In this document: piece after piece, positions 10,829-20,158 of the stretch
Position numbering within the stretch: position 1 is the stretch's first letter
Layout of the letters: each line of letters begins with the position of its first letter
Assembly: GCA_012862575.1 (NCBI GenBank)
Contig: BLSF01000003.1
Coordinates: 496,001 to 560,000 of the forward strand
DNA: 64,000 nt
Reading direction: 5' to 3'
From: Parietichytrium sp. I65-24A
Lineage: Eukaryota; Sar; Bigyra; Thraustochytrida; Thraustochytriidae
The notes under the pieces: generated by a model
The model's database searches: none
Told to the model about the DNA's origin: nothing
What the model saw: only the letters and a program-made list of their open reading frames with translations
Program-made: the position numbers and the translations under genes

Positions 10829-12638
10829 ATGGCTTAAGCCGCCCCCAAGGCCGAGGTGGCTTTGGCAGAACTGATCGTTTCGTTAGCAACAAATAGCAAG
10901 TGCAGCAGAATTCACAACTCACAAGTCAGAATTGTCAATGGCAACAACAAGGCAAACCAGACGGACACACAAGCCCAGACTGGCGTAGCACATCTCCAGT
11001 GGTATCTGACGGCGAATTTCTGACCCAAACGGCGGCACTAAGACTTTAACTAGTGAGCCACCAGGAGAAGACAAGAAAAGAGAAGAAATAGAGGGAAGGA
11101 AGGAGGCTTATTTGGGCGCGCAGGAGTGAAGTAGGCATGCACAGTACTGATACCGTGTTCACTGTCACTGTCTGGCACATCTCGACGACCATGGATGCTG
11201 ACGGTGATGGTGGTAGTGGTATGAATTCGAAAGTGATCGTGGTCGTGCCAAGTGAGCCGACGAGTGTGTGGTGGTAAGACGAAGGAACTGTTTCACTTGT
11301 TGTTTTTGATCAATGAATCACATAAGTGAAGATGTCCAGCAGCCTTGCAGCCGTGCAAATTTGTTGCCCGAAATGGTCGGCTTGAAAGAAGACACAATGA
11401 AGTTTCAACAACTCTGCAATTGTTGCAAGGTATTTGCAAATACAAGATATCCGCCGGAAACTGCGCTCAACGGTTGAGAACAGCGTGAACCGACAACTTT
11501 TGGTACCGGCGTGCTTCGTACAACTCATAGAAATTTATTTTGTTTATTGCCTTGCCTTGCTTCCAAGCCGGAAGCCCGCCACCGTTTGAGAAAGGGAGTG
11601 CAGTGCAAACCTTCGCTCGCTATGGAGGAGCATGATTTACCCGAGAGCTCGAATAACATAACAAGCTTCCACACTCACTGTCAGATCTAGTTTCCTTGTT
11701 TTTCATCCCGGGATTCCCTTGCCCCCCTCTCTCTCCTCTCTCGTTCTCTCTCTCATTCTGTGTGTGTGTCCGCAGCAATCGTTCAGCGTTGAGGTTCTCC
11801 GTGCCGCAATCGCTTCTTCCAAACGCCGACTTTTCTGCTGGACGACGATCATCAGTGTCCGCAATGAGTCGCCAGATTTTTTTCAGAAGCGAACTGATTT
11901 CCGATTCCCACAGCTAGCTCCAGCTAAATCTGGAGCGACCAAGATCAAAAAAATACGAGTATTGGGCATCTCTCCTTGACAACGCGACAAGGCCGCGCAG
12001 CCAAGAAGGCTTTCAAACAGGGTGCCCTTATTCCACCCTTTCCTCACGAGACACTTGTCAACGCAGCTCCAAGTGCTTCAACTGTTTTGTAAATTTGAAT
12101 TCTGCAAACTCATGATCTTTCCAGCTGCGTAAATCCAACCCACAACTCGGCCTGACCATGATACTCAGTACACAAGAAAAGTTGGTGCTCATCTTCCCTC
12201 TGCATCCACAACGAAGGCCAACCTTCGAACTTCAAGGTTTCCCCGAGCTTCCAGCAATTGCTCCGAGAGTGCACTAGCGGCCTTCTGCGCCTTGCCGGGT
12301 AAACACTTTCCGCTGACTGACGCAAACCAGTTCGCGCAATACGGAGCTGCCGTACGCTCCGCCTACGCGCTTGGATAGGAGGAGGTGCGCACCCCATTTC
12401 ACCGTAAGACATGTAAGACATCGCAGGCATGAGTTGAGAGTGTTGAGTGAGAGAGATGAGAGTGAGAGGAATGTGGAGTGTAGTGCGTGCATGGGAGGGA
12501 GATGGAGGGAGATTGATGGTGGCTGTCGGTAGGCGCGGCTAGGGCTTTGCGTGAGGCTGGGTTTGGGCAGGGGAACGTGAGAGTGAGGAGTTAGTTAGTT
12601 GTGTGAGTGAGATGATGTGAGATGAATGAGATGAGGAG

Positions 12639-12665
12639 GAGGAAGGAAGGAAGGAAGGGAGGAAG
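12639..12665 (+). repeat. (GGAA)n purine tract
   Basis: A run of GGAA/GGA units about 500 bp upstream of the giant membrane protein ATG, on its sense strand. Confidence 0.8.
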
Positions 12666-12756
12666 AAGTGCACGCCAATAATCGCCAATTGGAGAGTCAG
12701 CTGCCTGTGAAGACTGTGAGTCCGAAAAGGAAAAGGTGCGAGATTGGTTTCGTCGA

Positions 12757-12791
12757 TGAGAGTGAGAGTGAGTGAGTGAGTGAGTGAGAGT
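12757..12791 (+). repeat. (GAGT)n microsatellite
   Basis: GAGAGTGAGAGTG followed by repeated AGTG units, about 370 bp upstream of the giant membrane protein ATG. Confidence 0.85.
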
Positions 12792-13155
12792 GCACTTGAT
12801 TGACAGTCAAGTTAATAGCAGCGTCATTGCGCATGATAGGGAGCGCGGCTGTTGGAGTCGTTCGAGAGGATTGACTGTGTTTGTGAGAGACTGCAGAATT
12901 CAGAATTCAAAAGGATTCAACCCACCGTGGTGGCAATCTCCGGTGAGGACTGGCCCGGAAGGTGCGCCTTGATTGCAGCGCGCTTGTTGTGTGGAGAGAG
13001 GGCGGCGGCTGTCCCAGGTGCTCCGGCGGACGGACGTACGCCAAGGTGAAGGACGCCTATTAGCAGGGTCCGGATCAACACAACCTATTTTGCGTCGCCA
13101 CGAGCAAACTCGAAACTCGGAACTCGAAACTCGGAACTCAAAACGCGACAGGAAG

Positions 13156-16100
13156 ATGGCTGCTAAAGCTGGGATCTGCCTCGCTCTCGCGAGCCTTCTC
13201 GCTTCTTCCGGAATCGCTGCTAGTCCAAATCCAGACTTTTATAGACTCAACCAAGCTTTGGCCGGTGTAATCTTCGGCGCAAACCCGGGCCCGTGCCCGA
13301 CGTACGAGGAAGCTTGTGTCGCAGATATCTCCGAGCTACCAGAGTGGGTAAAAGACATTGAAGTGGAGCTCATTTGGCCTCTGAAATCGCGCATTGGAGA
13401 TGTCTTAAAATCTGGCACCGTTAAGGCTTGGGGAAGCCGGTTCGAGAGCGTGTCATTGGACGATCTGGACATCACTAAAGGAACCGTTGGCTCCGAGGAC
13501 AGTGGCCAAAAGCTTCCGTTCTCAGCCAAAATTGATGACTTGCGCATGGGAGCGTTCAGTCATGGCGAGTTCATTGATCTGGAGGTTTCTGTCTCCATAT
13601 TTACATTCAAGTTGAACGGAAACACTGACATTGTGCTCACTTTATCTGACATGGCTGGTGACAACAACGGGATTTCCGTGGACCTCGCTGGCCGCCTGCG
13701 CTCCCCAAACTTCACCACCTCTCCGCCAGAGACCTTCATCTTCGAGTCAGAAGAGGCTGGCTGCTCCGTAGTTCTAGGAAAAGGCATCTCCCTGGACAAC
13801 TTTTACGTTGAGGAAATAGGGAGCTTTCTCTCCGCTGGGGTGGAGCTGCTCATATTCACGCTATTCAAAGGACTGATTCAGAACGTCATCTGTCAAGTTA
13901 TCACACAGCTGGCTTACATTGAAGGTACAAACGAGAAAGGGATTATCAATATTTTGCTCGACGAGATCAACGCCAAATTGGATGAATTCGAGCAGGAGGG
14001 CGTTCGCGACGCTGCTGACTGGGCAGCAGACGAAGCAAGTTCCTTGCCGTCTGATGGCACAGATGCAATCAACATCGGCAATGAAGCGCTCTTCGTTGAT
14101 GCGGCTACACTTGTGAGGGACCTTCTCTCCGCACCCTCCTTGCTCCCCGAGTACAGCGGCCGGCCAGCCATTAACGAGGTCGTGGACGTCTTAATTGGAG
14201 ACAAGTCTGGGAGCTTTGCCGTGTCCGACCTGAAAGACGCATTCTTATTGGACAGCTATCCAACGGTGACCTTCACAACTGCACTCTTCGAAGGCAGTCT
14301 AGCATTTCAAGGCTTCTCACTTGCCGGCCTCAACACCTTCTCAAAATTTGAAGCCCTTCAACCAATTTCGCACCCAACCACAGACAAGAATCTTGACTAC
14401 ACACTAAAGCATGGAGTTGCAATGGACTACTTTGACCCCCAGCTGACCATGTACCTCACCTTGACACCGGGCGAGTGGGTCAATGCGGCAGGCGCAATGA
14501 AAACGGAGTCTTTTCAGTTTGGAGTCGGCGCAAAGTTTGAAAGCGTCGGGGGGGACATTGTGACCTACACCCGCGTTCTTCTGGAGCCTTTGTGGGATCG
14601 CCGTCTTGGGCAGTTTCTCGAGTCCACAAGGACAAATCAGGAGATCCTCAACTGTATCTTGCCAATGTTGGAGGCCATTTCACTCGGCGGCATGGGCGCC
14701 TCGGTGCAGGGTATAAACGACCTGCGGCTTGTCAATTTCTATGACCTCGAATCACTGGTCAGCGACGTTCTTAGCTTCGTGAATACGGCATTGAGACCCA
14801 CAATGGAACTCCAAATGCCATACATCCTGGACAACTTTGCCAGATTAGAAGTGAACGACGCTATCAACACTTTCCTTGCAGAGAACACTGCCACCTGCAC
14901 CGAGTATACCCCGGTGGTTTACACGGGTGACGATAAATACATCACTTTGGTTAACAACACCATCTTCAACGGCCTCGTGTACGCACTCAACAACCTAATT
15001 GGCGGCGTGCCAATTACTGAGAACCCTCTAGACATCAACAACCTCGCGGAATCTGCCATCAAGCAGTTTATTGGAGACTTGCTTGAAGAAAATGGCGTTT
15101 ACAATGTTGATGCCGGTGCTTGGGATGTGCGAAGGACCTTTGCCATGGACTTGAAAGGTGCAACAACCACGACAGATTACACTTACTTTGCGGTACCGGA
15201 AGGCGCGAGCGTGCGCAACGCAAATTCAGTGTGGTCTCTCACGGCAGCGTCTGAGGGACGGTTCGGTCTCTCATTCGGATTGAATATTGGGAACGGAACT
15301 GTCAACACGCAAGACGGTGGCACCGAGTACCGCGGAATGATCTCCACCAAGCTTCCGGTGGTGATGCGCTCGCAAATTGATGGAAGGCAATATGTGGACG
15401 ACTCATTCGAATTCTACCTCGACGTCGCCTTTTCGCTCGATGGAGTTGTCGGAGGGAAGATTAACAAGCCAAACTTGTTCTACACAAAAATATCCGATCT
15501 CGTCGATTATCCCACATGCGCTCTTGCGCTGATCGACGAAAAATGGTTCACCAGTCTTACTGCAAGCCTCGCGAGCTTTCGGGTTGGGGCAACGCCTCCA
15601 GACGCTGGCTTCAGCGTGAACACCACCTTCGGGCCAGTCCTAGAGAATTGGTCCAACTCTATGCTGCGGCCTGAGGTTCAGGCCAATGCTGGTCGGCTCA
15701 TCAACTTTTGGCTCAATGCAGGCGCAGAAACTGCAATCGATCTATTTCCGTCCTTTTGGAGCAACTTTTATCCAGCAAATTGCTCCAAGACAAACATCAC
15801 ATTCGATGTTACAATTCCAGATCTGAGCTACCTCGCAGAATTTTTCGAGAACGGCACGACAACCCAGCCCACGCCACTAGGAGACGATCCTGCCGATTGG
15901 GAAAAGTACCTCGTTCCCGTCGACGTCACTGATGTATGGACGATTACGGAGGAAACAAACGGCTACATTGCTTTGGCGTCTGGAACTCTCTCAAGCCCTG
16001 ATGTCATTCAGCAGGTTTTGACAACTTTCGCAAACACAACTTCCGATCCTGAGCGCCCTTCAGCCTTCGATGTCTTGTATGACATATTGCATCTGGAGGA

Positions 16101-19100
16101 CGACGAGTCCATCACGCTGGACATGAACCCTGCGTCTCTGTTGAACGCTGCGTACACCAGCCACTTTGTCAATGTTTCCCTCTCGCGCGTCCGAGCGGAG
16201 CGTATCAATGAAATTGGTGAGATCGTCTTGCTGCACCCGTACGAGTCCGACAAAGGCGAGCTTGCACGATTTTCGACGACCAACTCGATCGCCTACAATC
16301 CCTCGTCGATCATGAATATCTCTGTGGAGTTGGAACTGCAAATCCCCGCCAAAGTTTTTTCGGATAACGCTGCGGAGACCGATACTCTGACGGAAAAGAT
16401 AGAGTTCGCATTTGGTCTCAGCGGTCTTCGATTGGAGACAATATTCTCTGCAGCTGTGCTTGAGCCATTGATGAGCGAAACCCAGCTTGGCCAAATATTT
16501 AGTTTCGATTCAAACACGCAGTCGTTCGGTCTTCGGGAGAATGCCTGGTGTCAGATTCTTAATTTCATGTACGAGAACGGGCTGTATTTTGCTCAGTTCC
16601 AGACTTATATTGACGAGATGCATGGCCCGTACGTTAGCGTGGACGGTACCCTGTTGAATCAGGAGACAAAGGATCTGGTGAGCGGCATTGTTGAAATGAT
16701 CCTCAAAACCCTCAGAAGCCAACTTCCGAATGTGTCCCAGGGGCCGATTCGCACGCTCTTTAACGATTACTTCCAGAGCATCACTGGAGCCGCCGCGAAA
16801 CAATCTTGCGAAGGTGCGCAGACCCCTACATGGGAGGACACCAAGGACACATTTCTGGATTTGTCCACGTACTCTGATGACATCGCGTCCTTCGTAAGCA
16901 GTGACCTGCTGAACCCTAGTAGTGCCTTCGAGATGAACAAATTGTTACAGCGCCTCGCTTCGACAATTAGGTCTCTTGACTCGCCACTTGTATCGCTGAA
17001 TCAGACGCAAATTTTGTACAATGGGAATGATTTGGGCCTCGTGTCGTTCGCACTTGAATATCTGAGCCTCGATGGACTTGGCTCAGATGCCACCGTATCG
17101 CGCCTTCAGCTGCTCGACACCTCTCCATTTGACAACGGCCCATACACATTCCGAACTGCGCTTGGCATCCAAGGTCCTGTCAAGGTTCAAGTAGCCTTGT
17201 CGTACGAATTCGATGGTCTTTTTGTAGGCCCGGTCGGCCAAGAAGACGTGGACGGCACCTACGTGGTGCACAACGACGTGCTGTTAGGAGCGACGTTTGA
17301 TAGCTTGCTGTTGGCAGTCGACACGATGGCCAAGGTCGACGTGAACGCCTTATTGAATCTGTACGCAGGCAACATTCTTGGTCTCTATTCAAAGCCGAGC
17401 GAGGTCCCATGCCTGTTCTCCATATTTGACTTTGAAGGTTTTCGGCTCTCAAACCTAGATACCAGCACCGACGGCTTATCTCTATCCGTGTCGTGCAATG
17501 GGGTGTGTACGTCGCCAATGCTCTCCAGCCTCGAAGACGGTGGAGAGACCATCACCACAGATGATGCAGTGTATGAGCAGCTTTTGGAGATTTTGCAGGC
17601 CTCCTCCGCTTTCGTGGAGTCGTTTCAAGCGCAACAATACATTGACGAAGCCATCGCTACTGCTAAAACAGAGTGCACGGGCATCAACTTTGACTTGGAC
17701 CTGAGCGACAGTGTTGATAACTCAAACCCGGCGGCCGGGATGGCGTATGTGTCCCTGATGGTTCTTGGTTTGTGCCTCAGCATATTTGTGTGCCTTGCCA
17801 AGGTTCATCGCGAAAAACATGGCCGAATGCTGCGTGCATTGCAGGCGCACGACAAGCAGCACAAACTCGAGGAAGGAGAAGCCTTGTATTTCATTCAAAG
17901 CTCTGCGTCTTTGTTTCAGCATCCAGCGGTGTCCAAACTTGTCAAGTTTGTGATTCCTATTATACTCTTTGCCAACACCTTCCTTTTTCTTGCTGCAAAT
18001 TTGTGGACCGTGGGAGTGGAAGTGAAGCTGAAGGCTGACTTTCTCGGCGACGAAACCATGAGTGTAGACTTGCTGGCGTTCAGTCTCGAGTCCTCCATTA
18101 ATGACATGTGGCACGCCGAGACATACTGGTTGGCACTTATCATTTTCCTTGCCTCCGGAGCGTGGCCGCACATGAAAACTCTGCTCTTGTTCTTTTCCTG
18201 GTTCGCCCCAACTACAATCCTTCCCAAAAAGCGCCGCGCGTCCTTGCTTCACGCTATGGATGTTTTGGGCAAGTGGAGTCTTATCGACGCGTACGTCATG
18301 TTCATGCTCCAGGTAGCATTTCGGTTCTTTATCACAACCACGTACATCCAGGAGCTCTCCTGGCTTCCAGAGGACTTGGTAGTTGTCGATGTGGTGGTTG
18401 TTCCTGGTGCTTCCATATATGCCTTTGTGTTGGCCACCTGCATAGCGCTACTCCTGAGTCACTACATTATCTTTGTCCACCGCCGTTGCGAAGAGAAAGA
18501 CCAACAGTTGGACGACTTGCTGAGTAACATTCAAGCCTCAAAGCACTTGGCCACGGATAACGAACGCTTTGCCCTGCAAAGACACGTTTTTGTAACTCCG
18601 GACGAAAATCTCAACCTGTATGGGTTTTCGAAGAACGCGAAGATTGTCCTGCTCTGCTTCAATGCAGTAACTCTGCTCACCGTAATAATCTCTTTGTTCC
18701 TGCCATTGGTACACTTTGAGTTCCGCGGGCTGGCTGGAACAGCAATCGGGGTCGTCAATTCAGACTTGCAGACCGCCACCCACTCTGCTGCCAGCATTGC
18801 GGTAGCGCTCACTGATGGAATCGAGGGGTTTTGGAACAACGTTGGAGTGCGGTTCTTGCAGTTTATGTTTATTGCGTTCACTTTCATCAACCCAATCGGC
18901 CTGACAATCTTCTTGTCAGTCATCTTCTTCGCCCCAATGGCCCATAAAGACCATCAGCGGCTTTTGTTTGTGGCAGAGATTGTTGCGGCATGGGACGCGC
19001 TCATTGTGCTTCTCGTCTCTGTAGTGTCGGCCATTTTCCAGATTTCCGACCTTGCGCAGTGGATCGTGCGAAACTCGACTGGCGTGTACTGCACCAACTT

Positions 19101-19686
19101 GGTGGACCCTCTGTTGACGTTTCTTGGCGTTCCCGAAGAAGATGCGCTATGCTTTGACGTAATTGCCACCCTCGCCCCGTCAGGCTGGATGCTCGCCATC
19201 GCGGTCGTGCTGTCCTTGATCAACAGCAGCATCATGTTTGCGATTCTTCGAGCTGTCGTACGCGACAGGGTGCAGGATCGCAAAGGCAGATCCGAAAAGC
19301 TTGGAGAATGCCCAAAGCAAGGGAGCATTTTCCTCCGCGCCTTCATCTCGCCACAGGGCACCGCCGTGGCGCACGGCCGCACTGGTTCGCCTCAGCCCGC
19401 TCGGCAAAAGCCAACGCCAATATGGAAGCGATTCATCACTCCCAGCACCCGCGTCAGCACCTCGAGCAGCTCTGATGGCGCTGGCGAGACCATGAACCGC
19501 ATGCTCTCCAGCGCGAATCCCATTTACTCCAAGGCCATGGCAAAGTACGCCGGCACTGGAACTTCGCCTTCCACGGATTCGCATGCCACACATGCCACAC
19601 ATGCCACCCAGTCCGTGCGCTCCTCCAATTCCACCAATTCCACCAATTCCACCGCTCGGAGGGCCTCTGACCTCCCCGAGTTCTGA
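13156..19686 (+). CDS. Giant secretory-pathway protein: repeated luminal modules plus PqiA/LetA-like membrane domain
   Basis: The 2176-residue single-exon protein starts with a clear signal peptide (about 1-26: basic MAAK, a hydrophobic Ala/Leu core, small residues). Residues ~30-1525 are luminal or extracellular, rich in alternating polar/hydrophobic strands and amphipathic helices, with N-glycosylation sites. They contain internal repeats: LEPL-x4-LGQ at 476-486 and LEPL-x5-LGQ at 1102-1113, each followed by a cysteine helix, and an F-L-x-GL strand motif recurs. The style resembles lipid-binding TULIP/BPI-like modules; that is inference. Residues ~1526-2030 hold about 8 membrane segments. 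Here SGAWPHMK (1667-1674) and KWSLIDAYV (1706-1714) match the bacterial PqiA/LetA signature (G-WP-K, KWSM-DV). The bacterial proteins work in lipid transport with MCE partners. The cytosolic tail has HAT and NST triplet repeats. The open frame upstream of 13156 lacks ATG. The function is probably lipid handling at a membrane, untested. Confidence 0.8.
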   Translation: MAAKAGICLALASLLASSGIAASPNPDFYRLNQALAGVIFGANPGPCPTYEEACVADISELPEWVKDIEVELIWPLKSRIGDVLKSGTVKAWGSRFESVSLDDLDITKGTVGSEDSGQKLPFSAKIDDLRMGAFSHGEFIDLEVSVSIFTFKLNGNTDIVLTLSDMAGDNNGISVDLAGRLRSPNFTTSPPETFIFESEEAGCSVVLGKGISLDNFYVEEIGSFLSAGVELLIFTLFKGLIQNVICQVITQLAYIEGTNEKGIINILLDEINAKLDEFEQEGVRDAADWAADEASSLPSDGTDAINIGNEALFVDAATLVRDLLSAPSLLPEYSGRPAINEVVDVLIGDKSGSFAVSDLKDAFLLDSYPTVTFTTALFEGSLAFQGFSLAGLNTFSKFEALQPISHPTTDKNLDYTLKHGVAMDYFDPQLTMYLTLTPGEWVNAAGAMKTESFQFGVGAKFESVGGDIVTYTRVLLEPLWDRRLGQFLESTRTNQEILNCILPMLEAISLGGMGASVQGINDLRLVNFYDLESLVSDVLSFVNTALRPTMELQMPYILDNFARLEVNDAINTFLAENTATCTEYTPVVYTGDDKYITLVNNTIFNGLVYALNNLIGGVPITENPLDINNLAESAIKQFIGDLLEENGVYNVDAGAWDVRRTFAMDLKGATTTTDYTYFAVPEGASVRNANSVWSLTAASEGRFGLSFGLNIGNGTVNTQDGGTEYRGMISTKLPVVMRSQIDGRQYVDDSFEFYLDVAFSLDGVVGGKINKPNLFYTKISDLVDYPTCALALIDEKWFTSLTASLASFRVGATPPDAGFSVNTTFGPVLENWSNSMLRPEVQANAGRLINFWLNAGAETAIDLFPSFWSNFYPANCSKTNITFDVTIPDLSYLAEFFENGTTTQPTPLGDDPADWEKYLVPVDVTDVWTITEETNGYIALASGTLSSPDVIQQVLTTFANTTSDPERPSAFDVLYDILHLEDDESITLDMNPASLLNAAYTSHFVNVSLSRVRAERINEIGEIVLLHPYESDKGELARFSTTNSIAYNPSSIMNISVELELQIPAKVFSDNAAETDTLTEKIEFAFGLSGLRLETIFSAAVLEPLMSETQLGQIFSFDSNTQSFGLRENAWCQILNFMYENGLYFAQFQTYIDEMHGPYVSVDGTLLNQETKDLVSGIVEMILKTLRSQLPNVSQGPIRTLFNDYFQSITGAAAKQSCEGAQTPTWEDTKDTFLDLSTYSDDIASFVSSDLLNPSSAFEMNKLLQRLASTIRSLDSPLVSLNQTQILYNGNDLGLVSFALEYLSLDGLGSDATVSRLQLLDTSPFDNGPYTFRTALGIQGPVKVQVALSYEFDGLFVGPVGQEDVDGTYVVHNDVLLGATFDSLLLAVDTMAKVDVNALLNLYAGNILGLYSKPSEVPCLFSIFDFEGFRLSNLDTSTDGLSLSVSCNGVCTSPMLSSLEDGGETITTDDAVYEQLLEILQASSAFVESFQAQQYIDEAIATAKTECTGINFDLDLSDSVDNSNPAAGMAYVSLMVLGLCLSIFVCLAKVHREKHGRMLRALQAHDKQHKLEEGEALYFIQSSASLFQHPAVSKLVKFVIPIILFANTFLFLAANLWTVGVEVKLKADFLGDETMSVDLLAFSLESSINDMWHAETYWLALIIFLASGAWPHMKTLLLFFSWFAPTTILPKKRRASLLHAMDVLGKWSLIDAYVMFMLQVAFRFFITTTYIQELSWLPEDLVVVDVVVVPGASIYAFVLATCIALLLSHYIIFVHRRCEEKDQQLDDLLSNIQASKHLATDNERFALQRHVFVTPDENLNLYGFSKNAKIVLLCFNAVTLLTVIISLFLPLVHFEFRGLAGTAIGVVNSDLQTATHSAASIAVALTDGIEGFWNNVGVRFLQFMFIAFTFINPIGLTIFLSVIFFAPMAHKDHQRLLFVAEIVAAWDALIVLLVSVVSAIFQISDLAQWIVRNSTGVYCTNLVDPLLTFLGVPEEDALCFDVIATLAPSGWMLAIAVVLSLINSSIMFAILRAVVRDRVQDRKGRSEKLGECPKQGSIFLRAFISPQGTAVAHGRTGSPQPARQKPTPIWKRFITPSTRVSTSSSSDGAGETMNRMLSSANPIYSKAMAKYAGTGTSPSTDSHATHATHATQSVRSSNSTNSTNSTARRASDLPEF

Positions 19687-19778
19687 GTCCATGAGTATCC
19701 ATGAGTCCTCCAGTCCTCCAGTCCCGTGAGTTGGTTCCTGCCAACTCAACTCGCCCCCATCCTGTACTGTTTCTTTAG

Positions 19779-19784
19779 AATAAA
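19779..19784 (+). promoter_or_regulatory. Candidate poly(A) signal AATAAA of the giant membrane protein gene
   Basis: AATAAA lies 92 bp after the stop codon, just before the CT repeat. Assigned by motif and spacing only. Confidence 0.45.
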
Positions 19785-19834
19785 ATCCCAAATGTTCGAA
19801 TTCCATTTCACCCACCTTTGCCTTTCTTTCTACG

Positions 19835-19840
<6 letters not shown>

Positions 19841-19869
<29 letters not shown>

Positions 19870-19938
19870 NNNNNNNNNNNNNNNNNNNNNNNCTTCTTCT
19901 TCTCTCTCCTCCTCTCTCTCTCTCTCTCTCTCTCTCTC
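19841..19938 (+). repeat. (CT)n microsatellite containing an assembly gap (N at 19870-19892)
   Basis: Long pure CT runs flank 23 unknown bases. The gap marks a collapsed or unresolved microsatellite, so true length here is unknown. It does not interrupt a gene. Confidence 0.95.
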
Positions 19939-20158
19939 CCGCTCGCACTCACTGTCAGTCCAACTTGCCTTTCTTCACGAGCCCACTGACGCCACTGGCG
20001 GGCGTTTCGTCTTCTCCACGTTCCAACTAACAGTCCGCGGACACCAGCAGGTGCCCTCGCGCGTTCCCAGGAACGTTCCCCGCGTTCCGCGTCCCGCGTC
20101 CCGCGTTGCCTCCTGGCCTGTGTGTAGCAGCCATTGGCGCTTGAAGCGTGTGGCCGGA

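Larger units (their letters stand above)
7635..13155. other. Gene-poor region of 5.5 kb with dispersed short motifs
   Basis: No ATG-started frame with protein-like composition is seen on either strand. The stretch 7800-8420 is A/T-rich. A hyphenated palindrome lies at 8436-8454. Near 7980-8015 and 9180-9240 there are repeated TACCGGTAC and GAGTACTGAGT-type palindromic motifs. GAATTCAGA-type motifs occur at 10025, 10905 and 12893. Simple repeats lie at 10787-10827, 12639-12665 and 12757-12791. From about 12420 on, the plus strand is purine-rich (GAGAGTGAG-type), as upstream of other genes, and is probably the promoter/5' UTR of the giant membrane protein. The region could host non-coding transcripts or decayed mobile DNA, but none can be named. 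Confidence 0.5.
19687..20158. other. Intergenic: 3' UTR, sequence gap in CT repeat, and TBC gene leader
   Basis: An AATAAA at 19779-19784 fits the 3' end of the giant membrane protein. Then comes a long pyrimidine (CT)n microsatellite split by unknown bases, and about 200 bp of GC-rich leader before the TBC gene ATG at 20159. The leader includes short repeats of GTTCCGCGTCCCGCG type. Confidence 0.6.

Noticed and set aside
12973-13155. N-terminal extension of the giant membrane protein
   Set aside because: It opens with TTG, and the ATG at 13156 begins an obvious signal peptide.
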